A stretch of 64,000 nt of DNA from Acerihabitans sp035013185 (GTDB taxonomy: Bacteria > Pseudomonadota > Gammaproteobacteria > Enterobacterales > Enterobacteriaceae). The stretch is taken from positions 1 through 64,000 of the forward strand of contig NZ_JAYGJO010000008.1 in the NCBI RefSeq assembly GCF_035013185.1, written 5' to 3'. The translations under genes were made by a program, and so were the position numbers. This document shows positions 34,459 through 43,184 of this stretch, in pieces; the stretch's first letter is position 1; each line of letters opens with the position of its first letter. Under the pieces are notes generated by a model that made no database searches, was not told the DNA's origin, and saw only the letters and a program-made list of their open reading frames with translations.

Positions 34459-36012
34459 ATGGCACCTGAACTCGACATTCTTTCTATAACGGGTATCGGT
34501 AAAACCTACAGTGAACCGGTGTTGACGGCAGTTAGCCTGAAATTATACCCAGGAAAAGTCATGGCGCTCACCGGTGAGAATGGAGCCGGTAAAAGCACGT
34601 TATCTAAAATCATTGGTGGCCTCATCACACCCACCACGGGAACGATGGTGTATCAAGGCAGCCCTTACGCACCGGCCAACCGCAAAGCGGCGGAAAAAAT
34701 GGGGGTCCGCATGGTGATGCAGGAACTCAATCTTCTTCCTACACTTTCCGTTGCGGAAAATCTATTTCTCGATCAATTACCGAACTGGGCGGGCTGGATT
34801 CATCGTAAACGCCTGCGGGAGATGGCTCGGCCAGTGATGGCGATGGTGGGCCTGCACATGATTGACCCCGATACGCTGGTGGGTGAATTAGGCTTGGGTC
34901 ACCAGCAAATGATTGAGATTGCCCGTAATATGATCGGTGAAAGCCGCATCCTTATCTTAGACGAACCGACGGCAATGCTGACTAGCCGGGAAGTCGAATT
35001 GTTATTTAACCAAATACGCGTATTTAAGCAGCAAGGTGTCTCGCTAATCTACATTTCTCATCGTTTAGACGAACTGGCGATGATTGCCGATGATGTTACC
35101 GTCCTGCGCGATGGTCATGTCGTGTGTACCGAAAAGATAAACCGTTACAGCAGTGACCAATTGGTGTCGTTGATGGTCGGCCGTGATCTGGAAAGTACGC
35201 TTGATGTCAGTGGGCGTCGGCAGGGCAAGCCAATATTAAAAGTCGACAATCTTACCCGCGGGACAATTGTTAATGATGTTTCTTTTACGCTGCATTGTGG
35301 CGAAATTTTAGGCATCAGTGGCTTGGTGGGGTCGGGACGTACGGAATTATTACGCGCTATTTTTGGTGCAGATCATACGGACAGTGGGCAGATATCTGTG
35401 GGTGATCCCCTCCAACCGGTCACGGTGCGATCCCCCGCCGATGCCATTGCACACGGCATTGCGCTGGTTACCGAAGATCGTAAGGGTGAAGGTCTATTAT
35501 TACCGCAATCCGTTGCCGTCAATATTTCCCTAGGCAACAGTAATAAGATCAGCCGTTTTTCAGTGGTGAATGTACATCATGAACAACAGCTGGCACAAAA
35601 ACACATTACTAGTTTGGGAATTCGTACCACAGGCAGTGAGCAGCTCGTAGAAAGTTTGTCCGGTGGTAACCAGCAGAAGGTCCTGATAGGCCGCTGGTTG
35701 GAGCGCAATTGCGACGTTATTTTATTTGACGAACCTACGCGTGGAATAGACGTGGGGGCAAAAAGAGATATTTATTTGCTATTAAATGAGCTGACCAAGA
35801 ATGGTAAGGGGTTGGTGGTGGTTTCCAGCGATCTGCGGGAATTAATGTTAATTTGCGACCGTATTGCCGTGCTTTCCGCCGGAAAATTGGTGGGCATTTT
35901 CACCCGAGGCGCCTGGACTCAGGACCAACTTTTGGCGGCGGCATTTTCTGGTTATCAACAACCAGAACGGCTTAACGGCACCCAGAAAAAAACAGGGGAA
36001 ACCATGCTATGA
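34459..36012 (+). CDS. Sugar ABC transporter ATP-binding protein (RbsA-like, two ABC domains)
   Basis: The 517-residue protein has two ATPase modules, as in RbsA and MglA. The first has Walker A GENGAGKST, an ELGLGHQQMIEIAR signature-like segment and Walker B ILILDEPTAML. The second has GLVGSGRTEL in place of a canonical Walker A (normal for this group), LSGGNQQKVLIGRWL and VILFDEPTRGIDVG. The final ATGA overlaps the permease start. It would energise uptake of the sugar bound by the upstream periplasmic protein. Confidence 0.92.
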   Translation: MAPELDILSITGIGKTYSEPVLTAVSLKLYPGKVMALTGENGAGKSTLSKIIGGLITPTTGTMVYQGSPYAPANRKAAEKMGVRMVMQELNLLPTLSVAENLFLDQLPNWAGWIHRKRLREMARPVMAMVGLHMIDPDTLVGELGLGHQQMIEIARNMIGESRILILDEPTAMLTSREVELLFNQIRVFKQQGVSLIYISHRLDELAMIADDVTVLRDGHVVCTEKINRYSSDQLVSLMVGRDLESTLDVSGRRQGKPILKVDNLTRGTIVNDVSFTLHCGEILGISGLVGSGRTELLRAIFGADHTDSGQISVGDPLQPVTVRSPADAIAHGIALVTEDRKGEGLLLPQSVAVNISLGNSNKISRFSVVNVHHEQQLAQKHITSLGIRTTGSEQLVESLSGGNQQKVLIGRWLERNCDVILFDEPTRGIDVGAKRDIYLLLNELTKNGKGLVVVSSDLRELMLICDRIAVLSAGKLVGIFTRGAWTQDQLLAAAFSGYQQPERLNGTQKKTGETML

Positions 36013-37025
36013 AGAATACTTCACTGTCTCAACATAGTGGGCCGGATAAGAGGGATCCACAACCGGTGACTAAAACGTTATCTCATTCTTCTTGGCAAGG
36101 CCTGAGCAGTTACCTCGGGCTTATCGGTGCACTCCTTTGCATGATTGTGCTTTTTTCCCTGCTAAGCGATCATTTTTTAAGCATAGGTACCTTTAGCACT
36201 ATTGCGAATCAGATCCCTGATTTAATGGTGATGTCGGTAGGTATGACCTTTGTCTTGATCATTGCAGGCATCGATCTTTCCGTTGGTTCACTACTGGCGT
36301 TGGCCGCCGCTGTTGTCAGCGTAACGTACCTGAACCTACATTGGAATCCCTGGATAGCGGCGCTGTCGGGTGTGGTACTGGCGACTTTAGCGGGATCGCT
36401 CACCGGTTTTATCACGGTCTTCTGGCGGATACCGTCATTTATTGTGTCGTTGGGCATGTTGGAAATGGCGCGCGGGGCGGCTTATCAATTAACTGACTCA
36501 CGGACCGCTTACGTGGGTTCAATTTTTGATTATTTAGCCGACCCGATCATCTTGGGGATCTCCCCGTCATTTTTGATTGCGATCGTCGTGATTTTGCTGG
36601 GTCACCTGGCGCTCACCCGAACCATCTTTGGCCGCCATCTCATTGGTATTGGTACGAATGAAGAGGCCGTGCGTCTGTCGGGTATCAATCCTGCACGTTA
36701 TAAAATTGCCGTTTTTGCGTTGATGGGAGGATTAGCCGGCCTGGCATCATTATTCCAGGTTGCCCGTCTGGAGGCGGCGGATCCTAATGGCGGTGTTGGT
36801 ATGGAACTGCAGGTTATTGCTGCGGTTGTGATCGGGGGGACCAGCTTAATGGGCGGGCGCGGTTCGGTCATTTGTACCTTTCTCGGGGCGTTGATTATTT
36901 CAGTATTGGCGGCAGGATTGGCCCAAATTGGGGCAAGCGAGCCCACGAAACGCGTGATCACCGGCGCGGTGATTATTGTGGCGGTGGTACTGGACACTTA
37001 TCGTAGCCAACGGCAGAAAAAATAA
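36009..37025 (+). CDS. Sugar ABC transporter permease (RbsC-like)
   Basis: The 338-residue membrane protein of the BPD_transp_2 family has about eight to ten hydrophobic segments. Family motifs are MTFVLIIAGIDLSVGSLLAL, ITVFWRIPSFIVSLGML, GIGTNEEAVRLSGINPARYKIAVFALMG and VIAAVVIGGTSLMGGRGSV. The start overlaps the ATPase stop by four bases, so the two are translationally coupled. A hydrophilic N-terminal extension of about 30 residues precedes the first membrane span. Confidence 0.92.
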   Translation: MKNTSLSQHSGPDKRDPQPVTKTLSHSSWQGLSSYLGLIGALLCMIVLFSLLSDHFLSIGTFSTIANQIPDLMVMSVGMTFVLIIAGIDLSVGSLLALAAAVVSVTYLNLHWNPWIAALSGVVLATLAGSLTGFITVFWRIPSFIVSLGMLEMARGAAYQLTDSRTAYVGSIFDYLADPIILGISPSFLIAIVVILLGHLALTRTIFGRHLIGIGTNEEAVRLSGINPARYKIAVFALMGGLAGLASLFQVARLEAADPNGGVGMELQVIAAVVIGGTSLMGGRGSVICTFLGALIISVLAAGLAQIGASEPTKRVITGAVIIVAVVLDTYRSQRQKK

Positions 37026-37147
37026 TGGATACAGGGCGCTGAGCACACTGATTAACCGAGCAGCGGTACAATCGGGATTATCTCGGTGGCTAACCTTGGG
37101 GCGGCGCTATTGGCGAATATCACTAAGGATTCCGGTGCGTCGTCCCT

Positions 37148-37360
37148 TTGTTTACCGGTCGGATATTGGTGTTCGATGCTGCGGCTTCTCAAGCCTATGC
37201 TGACATCATGGCGCGGGCAAGGGCCGAAGGTAAAGCCATCGGTAATGCGGATGGCTACATCGCGGCTACCGCGTCCGTTAATGGGATGAGTGTGGCAACC
37301 CGTGACACCTCGCCTTTCGAAGCGGCAGGACTTACTGTCATTAACCCTTGGCAATGTTAA
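37148..37360 (+). pseudogene. C-terminal remnant of a VapC/FitB PIN-domain toxin
   Basis: About 70 codons read FTGRILVFDAAASQAYADIM, then GKAIGNADGYIAATASVNGMSVATRDTSPF and a C-terminal INPWQC. This matches the C-terminal half of PIN toxins, including the conserved aspartates of DGYIAATA and ATRDTSPF. A stop at 37124 and lack of a start show that the N-terminal half with the first catalytic Asp is lost. There is no VapB. It lies between the sugar transporter and mntH, which it meets tail to tail. Confidence 0.75.
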
Positions 37361-37385
37361 TACGATCACCATCGGCATTTTTGCT

Positions 37386-38690
37386 TTAGGCAAAGCCTGG
37401 AATAACCACACCAGCAAACTGCAGCAGCAGCACGATATTGAGCGTGACAATGATAATGGCACCGATGATCGAGATAACGGTGGTCAGGTGGCTATTGGCG
37501 AATTCGCCCATAATGTCGCGACGGCAGGTAAAGATTAACAGTGCGATCATCGGTCCTGGTAGCGCCAGGCTGAGCACCACCTGGCTATAGACCAACGCAT
37601 CGGTGGCGTTAACCCCTAGCGCTACCACCACGAATGCCGGGACCATGGTCACCAGGCGTCGCAACCACACCGGAATGTGGAAACCGACAAAACCTTGCAT
37701 GATCATCTGGCCGGCCATGGTGCCGACCACAGAGCTAGAAATACCGGAAGCAATCAGCGACAGCAAAAACACCCCCGCCGCACCAACACCTAATAATGGC
37801 GTAAGCGTATGGTAGGCCGTTTCGATTTCAGCCACATCACTATGACCAGCATGAAAGGCGCTGGAGGCCATAATTACCATCGCGATATTCACTAATCCTG
37901 CGACGCTCAGCGCGAGCACCACTTCAATATTGGAGAACCGCAGCAGTTTGTGTCGTTCACCGGCGTTTTTGGCATTTGTACGATGCTGGGTGAGGCCCGA
38001 ATGCAGAAAAATGGCGTGCGGCATCACCGTGGCGCCGATAATCCCGACGGAAATCGTCAGCGCCTGGGCGTCCGGTAATTGTGGCATCAACATCCCCATA
38101 CCCGCGGCGGCCCAGTCAACCGGAACGATAAACATTTGGATGAGATAGCACAGTGCAATCAACCCGACCAGACTGCCAATCATCAGTTCAAATGGCCGAA
38201 AACCGCGTTTTTCCACCATTAACAACACGTATGTGACCACCGCGGTGACGCCCATCCCGACCACTAACGGCAAATGAAATAGCAGTGACAGGGCCAATGC
38301 TCCACCCAAAAACTCAGCTAAATCGGTGGCCATTGCCGCCACTTCACTGACCACCCACATGCCCCATACCACCGGTTGTGAAAATTGGTCTCGGCACATT
38401 TCCGCCAGATTTTTCTGGGTAACGATCCCAAGTTTGGCCGACAGCGCCTGAAACAGCATGGCAATCACGTTGGCTACCACCACGACCCATAGCAGCGAAT
38501 AGCCATACTTCGATCCCGCCTGAATGTTGGTGGCAAAGTTGCCAGGATCCATATAAGCAATTGAAGCGATAACGGCTGGTCCGATAAATAATAGCGGGGT
38601 CATCAGGCCGCGCTTACGTCCAGACAGTGCATTGGCAATCGCCTCGTTAGTCCGCTCGGTCAAAGAAGAAGCCCGACCCAGATTACTCAT
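37386..38690 (-). CDS. mntH: NRAMP-type Mn2+/Fe2+ transporter MntH
   Basis: The 434-residue proton-coupled divalent-metal importer has about eleven membrane spans. The metal site is intact: AYMDPGNFATN in TM1 (the DPGN motif) and VGIIGATVMPHAIFLHS in TM6 (the MPH motif). AGGAAC lies before the ATG at 38690; the frame continues 26 codons upstream over the palindromic regulatory site, so that longer form is unlikely. Control by MntR is suggested by the upstream palindrome. Confidence 0.95.
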   Translation of the reverse strand: MSNLGRASSLTERTNEAIANALSGRKRGLMTPLLFIGPAVIASIAYMDPGNFATNIQAGSKYGYSLLWVVVVANVIAMLFQALSAKLGIVTQKNLAEMCRDQFSQPVVWGMWVVSEVAAMATDLAEFLGGALALSLLFHLPLVVGMGVTAVVTYVLLMVEKRGFRPFELMIGSLVGLIALCYLIQMFIVPVDWAAAGMGMLMPQLPDAQALTISVGIIGATVMPHAIFLHSGLTQHRTNAKNAGERHKLLRFSNIEVVLALSVAGLVNIAMVIMASSAFHAGHSDVAEIETAYHTLTPLLGVGAAGVFLLSLIASGISSSVVGTMAGQMIMQGFVGFHIPVWLRRLVTMVPAFVVVALGVNATDALVYSQVVLSLALPGPMIALLIFTCRRDIMGEFANSHLTTVISIIGAIIIVTLNIVLLLQFAGVVIPGFA

Positions 38691-38759
38691 ACCCGTTCCT
38701 GCCTTTGCGTTGATCGCGTGCTGTTGGTGTATTTGGCGTCCATTCGATGATGATGATGA

Positions 38760-38777
38760 ATATAGCACTGGCTATAC
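38760..38777 (-). promoter_or_regulatory. Probable MntR box upstream of mntH
   Basis: ATAGC-ACTG-GCTAT is a perfect 5-bp inverted repeat with a 4-base centre, extended by AT on both sides. E. coli MntR boxes have the form ATAGC-AAAG-GCTAT within AACATAGCAAAGGCTATGTT. It lies about 70 bases before the mntH start. Confidence 0.72.
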
Positions 38778-38845
38778 TCTATAGCGTACGCTAACTTGGG
38801 CAAAAAGACGGCCATTATGTTTCAAAATATGAAAGGGGGACGGGA

Positions 38846-39001
38846 ATGGTGCCCCAAATCCTGCCAACAGTGTCCGAGGCCAATACTGTGGCGCAGCATT
38901 ATGGGGTTAATGGCACGGCAGTATTTATCCTTAACCGCCCGATCCATGCAATTGACTTTATGGTCGTGTGTGGCGTGAATCTGCAAAACACGCGGTGGTG
39001 A
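38846..39001 (+). pseudogene. Possible remnant of a DsbA/thioredoxin-fold protein
   Basis: A 51-codon frame contains VSEANTVAQHYGVNGTAVFILN, similar to the xxAxxYGVxGTPxFxxN segment around the cis-proline loop of DsbA-like proteins. Here the proline is replaced (GTA). Nothing else of such a protein is present. It may be a chance match. Confidence 0.25.
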
Positions 39002-39073
39002 GTCAGGTGAAAAAATGCGCCTTATTATCCCCGGCATGAATGAAGACCGGGGATATAAGGCGCTCGGGATAAA

Positions 39074-39571
39074 TCAACGTGGCAATGTCCAGGATTGCCC
39101 TGGGAGTCCGCTGCACGAGGCCATTTTCACTGGCTTATCCAGACCAGCGGCCGTTAAGCAGGTGTTGGACGCTACGTTTCTAACGTCCGTTCCGCCGACG
39201 GGCAACGCCATCCACTGCTGTTTTTTATCCTGATGGTCACAGGTTGCCAGCGATGGCTCTTCATTTCCTGCGTCCGTGAGACACTTGCCGGCAGTGACCT
39301 CGATAAAGATCACCGTTGACGTTTCTGGTGATGCATTTGTCGTGTTTTGGCAGCTTGCCAGCACCGGAACACCGCGCACGTTCTCAGTCAGGCAATTTCG
39401 GCCATTAGCGATATTCAGTGACCCTTTTGTCACCGTAGTGGTTAAGGTGGTGACCTGCGCACCTTCAACGCTGCGCGCGGTTAACTCCCCAGCCTGAGCC
39501 ACGGCAAACGGTAAACAGATAGCACTAACGACACATTGCGTAATCAGCAAAGTGTAACGATTTTTTTTCAT
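39074..39571 (-). CDS. Secreted protein with ricin-B-lectin-like repeats
   Basis: The 165-residue protein has a signal peptide (MKKNRYTLLITQCVVSAICLPFAVAQA, cut before GE). The mature part contains three related units with a cysteine pair each: NCLTENVRGVPVLASCQ, KCLTDAGNEEPSLATCDHQDKKQQWM and TCLTAAGLDKPVKMASCSGLPGQSWTL. The CL(T)...SC spacing and QxW ends are typical of ricin-type beta-trefoil lectins. It has no catalytic domain and no adjacent toxin subunit is seen. GAGGGAAT precedes the ATG at 39571. It may bind glycans outside the cell or in the periplasm. Confidence 0.7.
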   Translation of the reverse strand: MKKNRYTLLITQCVVSAICLPFAVAQAGELTARSVEGAQVTTLTTTVTKGSLNIANGRNCLTENVRGVPVLASCQNTTNASPETSTVIFIEVTAGKCLTDAGNEEPSLATCDHQDKKQQWMALPVGGTDVRNVASNTCLTAAGLDKPVKMASCSGLPGQSWTLPR

Positions 39572-39857
39572 GTATTCCCTCACATAATTAATAGATCAGC
39601 GTGCTTGTATCGGAGCGCTGTCGGTAACATTTACCGCAGTGACCCGTATGGATGCCGTCACACAATGTTTAGCATAGAAGGGGTTAACCAAGGTTAAACA
39701 TGACCCGCCATGGGAGTACACAAAGCATACCGGCGGGCCGATACATCATCATCGTATATAAAATATTTCGTTACCAACCCGCAAAAAGACGTCAATTTTT
39801 CCGTCGTTTTCTGTGGTGTCATGACGTGTCGGTTAACTGTTTTGGAGCAGAATAATA

Positions 39858-40769
39858 ATGGATCGTCGTCAGTTTTTGATCGGTTTTGCTGCGGCAATGA
39901 TTGCGCCGCAAAGCAGCGCTGGCTTGGTTGGGAACAACACATTACCCGGAGAACATAGTCATATTGCGTTATGGAACGGCGTACCTCCAGGCGGCGGTGG
40001 GCCATCCGGCAGTGAGACGTTGTCGGCCAAAGGGGCGCTGAGCAACATAACCTGCCCATCTCTGAGCGTTTTTCGTCCTAAGACCCCTAACGGGCAGTCA
40101 GTATTGATTGCCGCCGGCGGTGGCTATAAGCGCATCGAAATGGGGTCAGAGGCCTGGCCCGCGGCTCGCTGGCTCAGTGCGCTGGGGTATACGGCCTACG
40201 TGCTAAGTTACCGACTGCCGGACGAGAGCTGGCGGGACGGTAATCTGGTCTCGTTGCAGGATGCCCAGCGCGCCTTACGCATTATCCGTCGTCGTGAAAA
40301 GTACGTTAGTGTGCTGGGCTTCTCGGCTGGAGGGCATCTGTTGGGGATGGCCGTCACTCGTTCTGATTTTTCTTCTTATCCCGCCGGCGATGCGTTGGAC
40401 CAAACGCCGGCTTATGCTGACCGCGCGGCGTTAATCTATCCAGTTATCACCCTGGAAACGCCCTACAGTCATACGTCTACTCATAAGCTGCTGGTCGGCC
40501 CGCATGCGACCGCTGCTGCGAATGCCCAGTGGTCGGTTCAAAATTTTGTGACGGCCACAACGCCGCGGATGTTTTTGGTACAGGCTGAGGACGATCCTAT
40601 ATCCGATCCACATAACACATTGATCATGGCGGCGGCCTGCCTGCGTGAACGTGTGCCGGTAGAGATGTATCGCTATTCCTCGGGAGGACACGGTTTTGGC
40701 ATGGGCAAACCCGGCACGCCCACTATCGAATGGCCTGCGCGTTATAAGGCATGGCTGCGCGCAGTATAA
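39858..40769 (+). CDS. Exported alpha/beta-hydrolase (acetylxylan-esterase/lipase-like) with a Tat-like signal
   Basis: The 303-residue protein starts MDRRQFLIGFAAAMIAPQSSA, a twin-arginine-type signal (RRQFL). The hydrolase has an oxyanion-type segment AGGGYKRIEMGSEAWPAARWLSALGY, the nucleophile elbow LGFSAGGHLLG, an acid in VQAEDDPISDPHN and the catalytic histidine in GGHGFGMG. This matches BD-FAE-like carbohydrate esterases. The N-terminal IALWNGVPPGGGG is also common in that group. The substrate is unknown. Confidence 0.8.
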   Translation: MDRRQFLIGFAAAMIAPQSSAGLVGNNTLPGEHSHIALWNGVPPGGGGPSGSETLSAKGALSNITCPSLSVFRPKTPNGQSVLIAAGGGYKRIEMGSEAWPAARWLSALGYTAYVLSYRLPDESWRDGNLVSLQDAQRALRIIRRREKYVSVLGFSAGGHLLGMAVTRSDFSSYPAGDALDQTPAYADRAALIYPVITLETPYSHTSTHKLLVGPHATAAANAQWSVQNFVTATTPRMFLVQAEDDPISDPHNTLIMAAACLRERVPVEMYRYSSGGHGFGMGKPGTPTIEWPARYKAWLRAV

Positions 40770-41038
40770 GCGACTGTTCGAACGGTTAATCCAGACAATA
40801 GTCTTGTTGATGTTGTCGCGGCACCACTACATCCAATGAGTGCATTATCGGCAGTGATGATCGGCAGGGCAGGGTATCAGGTTCCAGTGGATGTTCTGTT
40901 TATGACTGATTTTTTGTACTATTTTATTGTCCAAATATTCTATAGCATTTTCTGTGATCTCGTGAACCATGATAGTCAGTCCTATAACGACCAGAATAAC
41001 GCAGATAATCCCCTTGATTGGCACGCATTTCCCCTTAG

Positions 41039-42919
41039 TTAAATCGGCACCTGGCGGCTGATTTCCACCACTTGATCGCTGGGCAGGTAGTAGTAATCGG
41101 TGACATGCATTCCGTTGCGCACCATAAACGCAAAAATCAGGCGTTGCCAGGCCGGCAACCTACCCGGGTGTTCTCGGCGGATAATGGTTTCATGACCCAA
41201 ATAATAGGTCGCATTATCCATGTTTATCTCAGAAGAGAATATCTTATTTTCGCGCAACAAGACGGGGATGTTCGGTCGCTCCATAAAGCCATAACGTGCA
41301 ATGGCGCACCGGAACCCAGGCACTGGCTCGGTGATGATTATCCGTTCGGTCGCCGCGACGCGCGGCACGTTATCGATGTCGATATTAAGGGCCAAAATTT
41401 GAGTGTGTAGTGAACCATTGCGCTTGACGTGCCACTTCATTACCGGTGGGGTGCCATCTTGTAATCGCGTTAAAAATATGGCTGTGCCGGGCACCCGTGG
41501 TATCGAGTCCGCATCAATTTCAGCCAAAAAATCAGCTACCGGAATCACCTTATCCCTGATAGCCCGTGATGCAGCCGTTGCTCCCCGGTGCCAAATCAGC
41601 ATGATGCCATACACGGCGCAGGCCAGTAGCAGCGGTACATAACCACCGTCAAGCACCTTGGCGAAATTGGCAGCCAGAAAACTCAAATCAACGATGAAAA
41701 ATCCACCCGCCACCGTCAGGCTAACCGGCAATGTCCAATGCCACACTTCGCGCATAGCGACAAACAGCAAACCGGATGTCATGATCATGGTGAGGGAAAC
41801 GGCAATGCCATAGGCAGCGGCCAGATTGTCCGAAGACTTGAAAAATACTGCCAGGAATACGGTAGCGAACATGAGTAACCAGTTGATGGCACCGATATAG
41901 ATTTGGCCATAACTCTCTTCGGTGGTTTGCTTCACCCGCAGCCGCGGTAGCCAGCCTAACTGGATCGCCTGGCGGGTCATAGAAAAGGCGCCACTGATAA
42001 TTGCCTGGCTGGCGATAATGGTAGCCACGGTCGCTAATATTACCAGTGGGATCTGCATTGCCGGTGGGCAAAGTCGGAAAAAAATATTTTGGCTAGCGTC
42101 CGCGCCGGAGAGAACTAGCGCTGTTTGCCCGGCATAATTAAGCAGCAGGCTGGGGAATACCAGGCCGAACCATGCTAGCCAGATTGGCCGTTTACCAAAA
42201 TGGCCCATATCGGCATACAGCGCTTCAGCACCGGTCACGCACAAAAATACCCCGCCCAGCACCAGAAAACTGACCATGCCGTTAGAGAAGAGAAACCGGA
42301 TGCCGTACAGTGGGTTTAACCCAACCAGTACAGCAGGATATTGAGCTATCCCCCAGAGACCCAACCCGGCGATAACGGCAAACCACAGCGCCATGATGGG
42401 GCCAAACACTTTACCGATGCGCGCAGTGCCGAGCGGTTGTATGGCGAATAGGATGACCAATATCACGACCGTAGCAGGCAAAATGTAGGGTTTGGATTCC
42501 GGTAGGATCATATTGAGCCCCTCCAACGCGGAAAGCACCGAAATCGCCGGTGTAATGGCACCATCACCATAGATTAGAGCCGCGCCGAACAGACCGGAGA
42601 ACAGTACGATTGGCCGGGTGTGCTGTTTATTGACCAATAACGACATTAAAGACAGGATACCCCCCTCGCCATGGTTATCGATGCGCATGGCGAACAACGC
42701 GTACTTCAATGACGTGACAATAACTAATGTCCAAAAAATCAACGATAGCAGGCCCAGCATCACCGCTGGCGACGGTGCTTCTCCCGATAAAAACAGGACT
42801 GTTTTCACGGTGTATAGCGGACTGGTACCGATATCTCCAAATACCACACCTAGCGCTCCGCCGGCCAATATTGTCATGCTGAACGGTTTTTTTGCTGCTG
42901 AAAGAGGATCGGCCGACAT
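41039..42919 (-). CDS. kup: Low-affinity potassium transport protein Kup
   Basis: Kup (TrkD) is a proton-coupled K+ importer of the KUP/HAK family. It has 626 residues (E. coli 622). About twelve membrane spans occupy residues 15-440. The first carries GALGVVFGDIGTSPLYTVK, the family hallmark, and GEGGILSLMSL and IYGDGAITPAISVLSALEG follow. A cytosolic C-terminal domain of about 180 residues ends YYLPSDQVVEISRQVPI. CAGGAGC precedes the start. The region between its stop and the esterase contains no clear gene. Confidence 0.96.
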   Translation of the reverse strand: MSADPLSAAKKPFSMTILAGGALGVVFGDIGTSPLYTVKTVLFLSGEAPSPAVMLGLLSLIFWTLVIVTSLKYALFAMRIDNHGEGGILSLMSLLVNKQHTRPIVLFSGLFGAALIYGDGAITPAISVLSALEGLNMILPESKPYILPATVVILVILFAIQPLGTARIGKVFGPIMALWFAVIAGLGLWGIAQYPAVLVGLNPLYGIRFLFSNGMVSFLVLGGVFLCVTGAEALYADMGHFGKRPIWLAWFGLVFPSLLLNYAGQTALVLSGADASQNIFFRLCPPAMQIPLVILATVATIIASQAIISGAFSMTRQAIQLGWLPRLRVKQTTEESYGQIYIGAINWLLMFATVFLAVFFKSSDNLAAAYGIAVSLTMIMTSGLLFVAMREVWHWTLPVSLTVAGGFFIVDLSFLAANFAKVLDGGYVPLLLACAVYGIMLIWHRGATAASRAIRDKVIPVADFLAEIDADSIPRVPGTAIFLTRLQDGTPPVMKWHVKRNGSLHTQILALNIDIDNVPRVAATERIIITEPVPGFRCAIARYGFMERPNIPVLLRENKIFSSEINMDNATYYLGHETIIRREHPGRLPAWQRLIFAFMVRNGMHVTDYYYLPSDQVVEISRQVPI

Positions 42920-43184
42920 TACGTGCTCCTGTTAAGTCATCTGGTTAAGAATGTTATCTATTGATTTTATGTGTTTTTTCTCTCCCATAAACCAAAAGTT
43001 ATCCTCGTTATGGCTAGCCAAAAGGTGCAAAACGTATCCAAATCGGATTCATTAATTTTAAAATAAATAAATCGAACAAAGAGATAATGTGTTTAATATC
43101 CCTGTCTTATGATAGCCGTATATTCACGCGATAAAACCGTGTGGTGCAGATCACTATGTTTTCTGGTGGTCAAAGAGAGGCTTC

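Noticed and set aside
22468..41038. Complete prophage or integrative element
   Set aside because: No integrase, structural, replication or conjugation genes were found; only a phage-type RNA and accessory genes.
40836..41042. Plus-strand 68-codon frame and a minus-strand GTG frame (hydrophobic IICVILVVIG) after kup
   Set aside because: The plus frame has no support. The minus frame is hydrophobic for only 15 residues and stops after 33 codons; a frameshift would be needed to extend it.
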